From contig CAVNZM010000003.1 in assembly GCA_963693365.1 (NCBI GenBank), positions 10,726,001-10,790,000 of the forward strand: DNA of 64,000 bases, in the 5' to 3' direction. Both the position numbers and the translations under genes were made by a program. The DNA is from Amoebidium appalachense (Eukaryota > Ichthyosporea). The notes under the pieces are model-generated. The model ran no database searches and had not been told where the DNA came from. It saw only the letters and a list, made by a program, of their open reading frames with translations. Positions 56,941 to 64,000 of this stretch are shown here, one piece after another; positions within the stretch are counted from its first letter, which is position 1, and every line of letters starts with the position of its first letter.

Positions 56941-59354
56941 TCCGAGGGCACTTTACCGACATCAGAATACCAGCTAAACAATTCGCTAAGAATACATGTA
57001 AGTGGTGGCGGCGGGCCACGCTTAAATTTTCGTCTTTCTCGGGTCGGGGTGGGATGAGTACCTTAAGTACTAGTGCCATAGGGATGCTGTCCGGCCCACA
57101 CGCTTTGCGGGACGGGTAACGGGAGACAAACTGCCATACCGCATCTGGGGTAAAGTGTGCCCCCAGTTGAGCCCCAAACTCAGCCGGCCCCGCTGGCCAC
57201 GCCGTGTGTGGGGGTGGTGGTGTGTCGGTGGGTGGAACAAAAACAGGAGGGGGCGCCTGCCCCAGATCCGTGGCTGTACAGGTCGGGTTACTAGTACGTT
57301 TAAACAGGGTGCCGTAAAAGGAATCGGTTGCAGTTTCCGGGTCGGATGAGGGGTCGGCCGTTATTCGAATCGAATGATCGCCACGATCAATCTTCCGAAT
57401 ATTACCCAATAGCATGTGATACGGTAGAGGCTTACGTATTACTAAGGCAGCCTCCGCTCGAGGGCCGCGAGTGTGTGTAATTCGTGCTTGTGGATACACC
57501 TTGTCACCTAAACAGGCATATTCACCGACGTCCCACAAGGTTTCGCGTACTGTAGACCATACTCTATCGATGAAGGTCTGGTCGCTTTCTTAGCGGGACT
57601 TGGCGTCCATCACGCACAAGCGACAATAGACTCGGTTGCACCGTCTGGAAAAAGAAGCGAGTGTCTGCTTGGCCGCGCTCGCTTTTAAGTTCGCGTACGT
57701 TAAGTCTGTAAGTGTGTTGTGGTGACGGCAGTAGAAAGGCTAAGTGTAGTGCGAAAAACTATAGGTAGGTGGTCTGACGGTGGTGGGTGTAGGTTTTGGT
57801 GTATGTGTAAAATGCAAGGACCAGAGGCTGCCCCCCAGTCCGTGTGGTGTTCTTGTACTACTGGTGGAAGAGTAAGGCGTAACGCTGTAACAAAAGTGTG
57901 AAAAGTTGGTGTGTGTGGGTGGTTGGGTTTAAGTAGGGCCTTTGGGTGGCCGTGTATGGGGTGGGGTGTGGTAACTTAACGGGCTATTAAAGTATCCTAA
58001 CACTAGTGTGGGGTTATGTAGGGCAATGGTGTTAAATTCGTGTTTAAGTGCTAGCAGTGTAAAATTACATAAGTATTTGGGACTGGGAAATAAAGCAGAG
58101 ACACGGTGGTGCAGTGTAAAAACACCACAAACACACAAGTTGTCAAAAACACGGAACGATCGGAGCAGTGTACACAACAGACATCAACTTGAATGTTTAC
58201 ACCGTGACACGACTGACGAAATCAATACATTGATTTTGTATGTATATTTGTGAATCCTAATTATAAGTCAAATCAACACATGATTTCCGACCAGTCGGAA
58301 ATCAGATCCATGTCTAAAATAACCAAACACAATGAACTGATTATTGCCAGGATAGATCCGGCGACACAGGAACGCACACCATAGGTCACAGCTACTAGCA
58401 AGTATTGAGGTGTAAAAGTAACGAGGAAAGTGGGGGCTGTGGTTTATGTTTCTAACCTATCAACAGCTGCAAAGGCTCAGACACTTTCTGACTAAGTCTA
58501 CTGATTGGTCACAGCACGGCAACACGCAAAACTGAAGTGGTTGACTAAGCTATGATTCACACATGACAAGCTAAAGTGTAGCCTAAGCTTGTTTTCCGAC
58601 CAATCAAAACACAATGAGCTAAAGCTACTCAACGTATATTAGTGAAAAAGAAACATGATCATGTGAAAGAAAACAAGGGAGAAAAGAAAGAGAAAAGAAA
58701 GGAGGAGAAGGAGAAAAGAGAAAAGAATACAGGACAGGAAACACGAACACGAAAACAGAGTTGCAACAGAAGATATTCACGTACACATAAACATGTACAC
58801 GTTTCTCCCTGAGTGGGTGGAAATGTGTACACACAGATCAACACACCAATCAGTGATAAAGTACACGATTAGAACCGATCTATCACGATTACATGTATAC
58901 GGACACATTAGAGATCGATGAGACATATTTCGTACAAGGAGAGTGACATTTCCATTAATCCCATGACCGAAGACACAACACAAACTGAAAAGATCTTACA
59001 CATGTAGATACTTCGTACTACAACAAGCAGTGGAAGGCTAGGTGGATAATAAACAAACGTGCACATATGGCCACAGACTGAAATAGTGAGTGTGTGTATG
59101 GTGCGGGTTATTACCGAACAGTGGTTAACAAAATGGGAGGCGGCGATGAACACTATGCAGGAGTGACTCGGCTTGTAGCCCACGGGCTGAGTAGACTTGC
59201 CCACGAGCCGTCCAGACCGACGGAGTGTCGCGTGGTCTCGCCACCACGTTTCTGCGACAACCATAGACGGGAACTCCTGCTGGGATAACGACAGAAGAAA
59301 CTGTGCTTTACCCTTATTTAGACGACGAGCATTCCAGAAGAGAAAGGAGAGCAT
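56933..59354 (-). pseudogene. ORF2 N-terminal region: APE-type endonuclease, interrupted
   Basis: Begins MLSFLFWNARRLNKGKAQFL at 59354 and is interrupted at 59025 by the LTR-like element. It resumes at 58052 with LALKHEFNTIALHNPTLVLG. Deleting the insertion with one target-site copy joins the two parts in one frame. Further down, 57538-56933 carries the RT-proximal region (YPSRKACGPDSIPMALVLK) and ends in a frameshift next to the RT frame. Confidence 0.8.
58058..59025. mobile_element. LTR-like element copy A (968 bp) inside LINE endonuclease
   Basis: Flanked by the 5-bp duplication AGCAG (58053-58057 and 59026-59030). The ends are TGTAAAATTACA...TACTACAACA, i.e. TG...CA. Related along most of its length to copy B (59942-61797). 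It includes a conserved near-palindrome TTTCCGAC-CA-GTCGGAAA (about 58288) and a hairpin GTGGTG...CACCAC near 58106-58128. No coding capacity, so it fits a solo LTR. Orientation cannot be settled because both strands read TG...CA. Confidence 0.85.
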
Positions 59355-59356
59355 GC

Positions 59357-60773
59357 TTACTGGGAGTTGGCTGGGGCGGCAGTGGGGTCGTAGGGCTTGC
59401 TGAAGACCTGCACGTGCTGAGCCTCCCTGGGGCCAGTACGCACGCACCTCAGCTGCTGTTTTGACCCGGCTGTCGTGTGTCGGGTGAAGTGTGGCTGCCT
59501 TGGCAGCCCAGGTGTGGGCGTTGGCCACCCGCGCAAGCACCCGGCGTTGCCAAGGGGGCCGGGCAGCAGCCTCTGCGTCAGTACGGTTAAGTGTGGTGTT
59601 GTAGGAAGCCGTAGGGTCGAAGTCTGCGAGAAAGGTGGCGTCGGGAGCACGTCAACTTGGATGATGCTTACGAGGGTATCACGGTAGCCGGCACGCACGA
59701 TGAACACTGTGTAGCGACGGCCAATGAAGAGCATGTCGGGAATCATTCGGTTGAGGACACCGAGGTTGTAGAGACGGTCACGCATGGTGCTGATGTTGGC
59801 CGGCACCATGGTGAAGGCTGCAGTGGTCAGCTCGGACTCGTCGGTACCCTCAGGTGCAGGGCCACCCGAGGGCGGCGAGTTGGGTGCAGGGCCGATGGTG
59901 CAGCAAGGGCTGCCATAGCCTGGGTAGCCCCGTGGGTCTGGTGAAAATTTATATAATATTCGGGGAAAGGACAGGGAAGCATGCAGAGACACAGTGGTGC
60001 CGTGTAAAAACACCACAAACTGTTGTTTTGTACGGGTCTTAGGGAGCAGAGTGCACAGAGGTGTCATGTAAAACACGACTAACACATTAATGAGAGGGCA
60101 ATCGGAGTTGTTCACGAGACATTGAAAGATTCAAACAACAACTGATTCTTTATTGTGCTCTCGGTTCCTTTTGTACTTGCGACTTATCATCTTATCACAA
60201 CTAAAGAGGGAGAACCAATCGGTTCTATCAGAAGATAGAAAAACACATTCCGACAGAGCATACACATTCCATCTTCCGATTAAACTAAAGTTTAGAAACT
60301 CTTACTTAAATAAATTAAGTAATTATACATCAGATTCTAGTCACTATTAACTCACATATATATTTATGTGCTTCTCTATAGAGAAACTTATTTAAATACA
60401 TATATTTCCTAATAGTCGACACTCTCAAAGTGAAGACACTTTGCAATAAACCGAATTCCATATATATCTAATGTCCAATCACAACACACATATATTAATA
60501 GACAGGAATGCACAACACGATCTACAGATGTACTCGCTCGCGACTATTGGCGAGCCATCCTTTTGAGAACAAAACTAAGCCATTTTGAAATAAAGGAAAG
60601 ACAACGAGTGTAGCTAGCCAATCACGCTACCTCTCAGATAAACAGAGGAGAGCAAACAGAAATAAAATACAATAAGTTCTTATCAGGCAAGAGAGCCAGG
60701 TGTGCACAGATCGACAGATATCTGTGCTCACAGAAACAAGGGAGAGAGAGATACGGGGGGGGGGGGGGGGGGG

Positions 60774-60807
<34 letters not shown>

Positions 60808-62116
60808 ACAAAGAAGGAAAGCAGACACGAATACAAACAAGCTAAGACACATACATACTTCAAGGCTCTTGCTGTCATACATGGTGACGTATTCCAACAC
60901 AAACACACGGGAAAAAGGGAAACAGGAACGACCGGAGCAGTGTACACAATGATATTTGGACACGACTGGCTTGAATTTATTTTGCTTCCATATAAATACT
61001 TGAGAATGCCTAACTCAAATCGGTATGTGATTTCCGACCAGTCGGAAATCAGATCTTTGTCTAAAAGAAACCAATCACTATGAACCAATTGCTAGATTTA
61101 GATAGATCTAGCAGGCGGGAATGTACACGATAGGTCACAGATACTAACATGGATCAAGGTAACGGAACAACGAGGAATGAGGGTGCTGTAATGCAGGATT
61201 CTAACCTGCCCCGGGAGTGCTGCAAAGACTCAGAAATATTACTCTAACCTTGGTGATTGGGGGAAACACGGCAACACATTAAAACTAAAGTAATTTAAGA
61301 AAGCCTAAACACACGTGTCAGCCTACGCATATCCTAAGTGTGTATCTATCGATATCCAATCAACATAAAACGAGCAATATAAATCTACTCAACATATATT
61401 AGTGAAAAGGAAGGATGATCATACACAGTGTCACATAAAAAGATAGAAAAGAGAAAAGAAAAGAAAGAAGGAGAAAGAGAAAAGAGAAGAGAACAAAGAT
61501 CAACAAACATATAGCAATAGTATAACTATAACTAAATATATTTATGTACACACGAACATGTACACGTCTCTCCCTGAGTGGGTGGATCCGTGTACACACA
61601 TATAAATATTCTAATCGATATTGCAACACATTAATTAAAGCCGACACAAAACGATTAGAAGTATACAAGCATATCGGAGATTGATGCCACACTTTTCGTA
61701 CAAGGAGTGTAGCTTTTACAGTAAGTACATGAACTTAAACATAACACAAACTGAAACTTTAAGATCTTACCTAATGTAAATACTACGTACTACAACATCT
61801 GGGCCACCGACTCTGCACACGTTTTGACTTTCTCGGTCACGTACACGGTCTTGGCGTCCGCGGTAGTGCGGCCGGTGGCACCGTTCACCTTAGGGTTCGT
61901 CGTAGGTATGAACTTGGGAGACCCCGGGGGAGTGGGTAACCCATCGGCCGCGGGGGCTGCCTTTGCTGCAGAGGCCGGGCCCGCATGGGCAGGGCCAGTG
62001 GGGGGTGCCCACCCAGGTGATTTTGAAAAGTTCAAATATGAAGTGATATGGCTTTTTGCGATGCCGAACGACAAAGTCTGAAATGTGGCTGGTGAGACGA
62101 AGCCAAAATCGAACAC
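59357..62116 (-). pseudogene. ORF1 of the LINE, split by an LTR-like insertion
   Basis: The proximal part (62116-61803) is Pro/Ala/Gly-rich (SPGWAPPTGPAHAGPASAA). The distal part (59936-59357) reads DPRGYPGYGSPCCTIGPAPN and later TMRDRLYNLGVLNRMIPDML, ending SQ then TAA. The two parts are separated by 59942-61797 and are also one base out of frame across the junction. The extent of the true 5' end is unknown. Confidence 0.65.
59942..61797. mobile_element. LTR-like element copy B (1856 bp) inside LINE ORF1
   Basis: Flanked by the 5-bp duplication TCTGG (59937-59941 and 61798-61802). The ends are TGAAAATTTATA...TACTACAACA. Shares with copy A the hairpin GTGGTGCCGTGTAAAAACACCAC region (59992-60016), the TTTCCGAC-CA-GTCGGAAA palindrome (about 61031), the CTCCCTGAGTGGGTGGA block (about 61570) and the last 150 bases. 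It contains about 880 bp (roughly 60020-60880) missing from copy A, including a (GA)n and G run. No coding capacity; a solo LTR or non-autonomous relative. Confidence 0.85.
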
Positions 62117-62299
62117 ATCTGGCAGAGCCTGGTATCACCGTATTCTATCGTATAAATGGAACGTGAAATGGAATGTGCGACTAACAGCTTCAACCAATAG
62201 GCGCGATCGATCTGCACTGACGCCGCCTCCGGCGCCAGCGCCGGCAGTGCGCCCGGGGTTGCAGTGATGCATGCATATATGCGCACGTATATATGTACC

Positions 62300-62700
62300 A
62301 TACATTTGTTGGTACTAGTGGGGTAGGCCATTACAGATTACTATTAGATCAGTTTACATTACCGAGATCCCCTATAACATCGAGCACGGACTCACGAAAT
62401 TCCCTAGTGTAACTTCCAGCCAAAAAACACAAGTCTCTCGACCGTTCCAGAGTTGGGATATACAGCTCACCCAGATGCTCAAACAAAACCAACCCAACCG
62501 AAGTTGTACGAGTACGATCGGTAAGACAGTTTTTCTTCTGCTTGAACCTTGTGCAGTTCTTCTACCAAAACGTTTGCCTCTTTCGGTGAAAGGAATTGTT
62601 TTAACACTACTGGGTTATAGATCCCGTTTCCGTACACTGGGGGAAGGTGGATTTTCTTGTGAATAATACTGATATAGCCGGACATTCTGCGACGGTACAC
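62300..62700 (-). CDS. Unrecognised partial coding stretch
   Basis: Two adjoining minus-strand frames look protein-like. 62700-62479 contains NPVVLKQFLSPKEANVLVEE, and 62470-62349 contains GELYIPTLERSRDLCFLAGS and ends in TGA. They differ by one frame near 62480-62520, so either a small indel or an unseen splice separates them. The first part faintly resembles the start of 2-oxoglutarate-dependent oxygenase domains, which is only a guess. Confidence 0.3.
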
Positions 62701-63053
62701 TGCAGCACGTTCCTAGGATAGTACATAGGTTTACCGTAGGTTCTGCTGTGTTTTGAAAACGGAAAAGAAGGGGTTGATTTTTTTTTTTCGAGCTTCCTTG
62801 CACGTTGACCCGGCATACCATCGGGCCGGGCCAGTACCCAATTTGACTTCTCGATCAATGATTGGTGGAAGAGTAGTGGCGGGCAACGGCCAAACGGACA
62901 CACACAAACGGTCATCGATCTGTGGTGTTTAGTTTAAAATTGCAGCCCACTTCAACCAGCACGTCACAGTTTCCCACAGAAGTTAAACACTTCACAGCTC
63001 ATATCTCAGCTAGAATTAGGTGTGTCTTAGCCTCACTGAGCGATCTGCCAACA

Positions 63054-63400
63054 TGGGCGTCTCTAATTATAGTCTGGTGCCTGCCAGTCTCCCAGTTGAG
63101 AAGTACCCACCAAAGGGCATAAAGCCTGATAAAAGCCACGAGGGTAATCCGTGGAAACACACATTGATTTGGGAGGTGATTGGTTTGTAGTTCAGGCCCA
63201 CGATGGTGACATGGATGTGTACCAGTTGCGGTCGCTTTGCGAGTTTGATGAAACTTTGGGATGCCAAAAGGGCACCAGAGAGTTTAACAAGGAACCCACG
63301 GTGGGCAGCACTGTGTACATCCCCTGGGTGCAGATGAACGTCGGTACGCTGCAGTGGTTCCAGGGAGAAGTTGTGTCCAGACTCCCCGCTGCTGTTGCTG
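63054..63400 (+). CDS. Unrecognised 5' exon candidate with frame break
   Basis: ATG at 63054 opens MGVSNYSLVPASLPVEKYPP and runs to a TAG at 63189. An overlapping frame from about 63150 (GGDWFVVQAHDGDMDVYQLR ... VGSTVYIPWVQMNVGTLQWF) stays open to a good donor, GCTG-GTAAGGG, at 63400. The two would join with a one-base shift between 63140 and 63185. Composition is unlike the repeats around it. No family recognised. Confidence 0.35.
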
Positions 63401-63776
63401 GTAAGGGTCTCAAAAGTCACTAAACGTGTGTAAAAAGACTAGTTTTGTCTGCCATAGAGGAAGGCTTATCAGTGTGTCATAAGTATACGGAGACCACACC
63501 TTGTCTTTATATGAACAGAACGAAAGACAAGTTATCCCAAAGAGGACAACCCCCCCCCGCCGCCTTTTTGTTTTGTGCAGGAGGAGAAGTGGGGAATGCA
63601 GGAGGAGAAGGGGGGAAGGAGGTGGGGGAGTGGGGTGGGGGGTTCACCTAGGCAAAGATTGTACAGAGGAAACAAAAGTAGTCGCCACCGTGACCTACTT
63701 TTTTTCGCCTTGTAGTTACTCTCTGGTTTAAGGGCTCTCTTCACGGGTTTTCTTGTCTTTGTGGTACTTACACACA

Positions 63777-63819
<43 letters not shown>

Positions 63820-64000
63820 GTACACACACACACGCACACACACTCGCGCTCGTGCGCACACACACAACGGAGAACGGCTAGCACAACAAACCGGGGGGAA
63901 GAATTGCATACCTTTAGTATTGCAGGCCGGTACCCAACCTACACACACACACATACACACACACACACAGACAGACACGTACATGCACGTGCGCACACAC
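63401..64000 (+). other. Right edge: G-rich DNA and (CA)n, possible intron
   Basis: Holds a purine-rich stretch (63580-63645) and (CA)n at 63769-63850 and 63940-64000. If the 63054 frame is a first exon, this is its intron. No gene seen. Confidence 0.4.

Larger units (their letters stand above)
55318..62116 (-). mobile_element. Decayed two-ORF non-LTR (LINE) retrotransposon with two insertions
   Basis: Minus-strand order: ORF1 start region (62116-61803), LTR-like insertion (61797-59942), rest of ORF1 (59936-59357), ORF2 starting ATG at 59354 just after the ORF1 TAA, second LTR-like insertion (59025-58058), remaining endonuclease, then reverse transcriptase to 55318. Endonuclease signs: LFWNARRLN, ETWWRDH, VYYPPS and LVLGYFNSP (usual GDFN). 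Reverse transcriptase signs: IDFKNAYDTVDLPRLW, VLQGSLLSPLLSNLYIDDL, FFADDIVLMS (usual YADD), KYLGVPVD. The end keeps CNMCGG of a zinc knuckle whose His/Cys partners look mutated. Frameshifts, for example near 56935, and stops show it is dead. The clade is not assigned. Confidence 0.9.

Noticed and set aside
58058-61797. The two insertions in the LINE as DNA transposons
   Set aside because: Ends lack inverted repeats beyond TGT/ACA and the target duplications are 5 bp with TG...CA termini, which fits LTRs better.
61790-62116. Pro/Ala-rich frame as an independent small gene
   Set aside because: It sits immediately outside the LTR-like insertion, in line with the rest of LINE ORF1, and is better read as the ORF1 start region.

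Overview
This window is eukaryotic nuclear DNA. Its genes are split by GT-AG introns and sit among very dense simple repeats: (TG/CA)n, (CT/GA)n, and G or C homopolymers of up to 57 bases. The genes use the standard stop codons. A PLK4-type kinase with a cryptic polo box and a C-terminal polo box, plus a plant/fungus-like CoA-dependent oxalate pathway, points to an opisthokont or a related protist, possibly a unicellular holozoan. That placement is inference; I cannot name the species.

Layout. 1-11080 (minus): PLK4 (Sak) kinase, twelve exons recovered, last exon(s) off the left edge. 12118-14023 (plus): a three-exon GNAT-fold acetyltransferase, divergent from PLK4. 15248-23981 (plus): an eleven-exon oxalate-CoA ligase (AAE3/PCS60 type). 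24609-34494 (plus): a thirteen-exon oxalyl-CoA decarboxylase. 36451-37971 (plus): a single-exon ornithine decarboxylase. 37972-45717: a long repeat-rich spacer with one decayed AT-rich coding-like fragment. 45718-47764 (plus): a secreted-type, heavily N-glycosylated single-pass membrane protein, broken by one base in a G7 run just before its membrane segment. 50938-54045 (minus): a four-exon trypsin-like serine protease. About 55318-62116 (minus): a decayed two-ORF non-LTR retrotransposon (ORF1; endonuclease plus reverse transcriptase) carrying two insertions of one LTR-like family, each with a 5-bp target duplication. 62300-63400: two unrecognised partial coding stretches.

How the genes work together. 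The ligase and decarboxylase are neighbours on one strand, only about 630 bp apart. They encode consecutive steps of CoA-dependent oxalate breakdown (oxalate to oxalyl-CoA to formyl-CoA), so this looks like a small metabolic gene pair. The other genes have no obvious functional link to it.

The main unexpected observation is that pieces of exons recur as diverged tandem copies inside the adjacent intron or 3' flank. I see this for PLK4 exon 10, ligase exons 2, 3, 7 and 11, decarboxylase exon 6, and the last protease exon. Many copies are followed by a homopolymer or microsatellite like the one beside the source exon. A second theme is that several 3' splice sites are simply the end of a (CA)n tract, in the form (CA)nCAG. 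Together these suggest that repeat-driven local duplication is remodelling introns in this genome.
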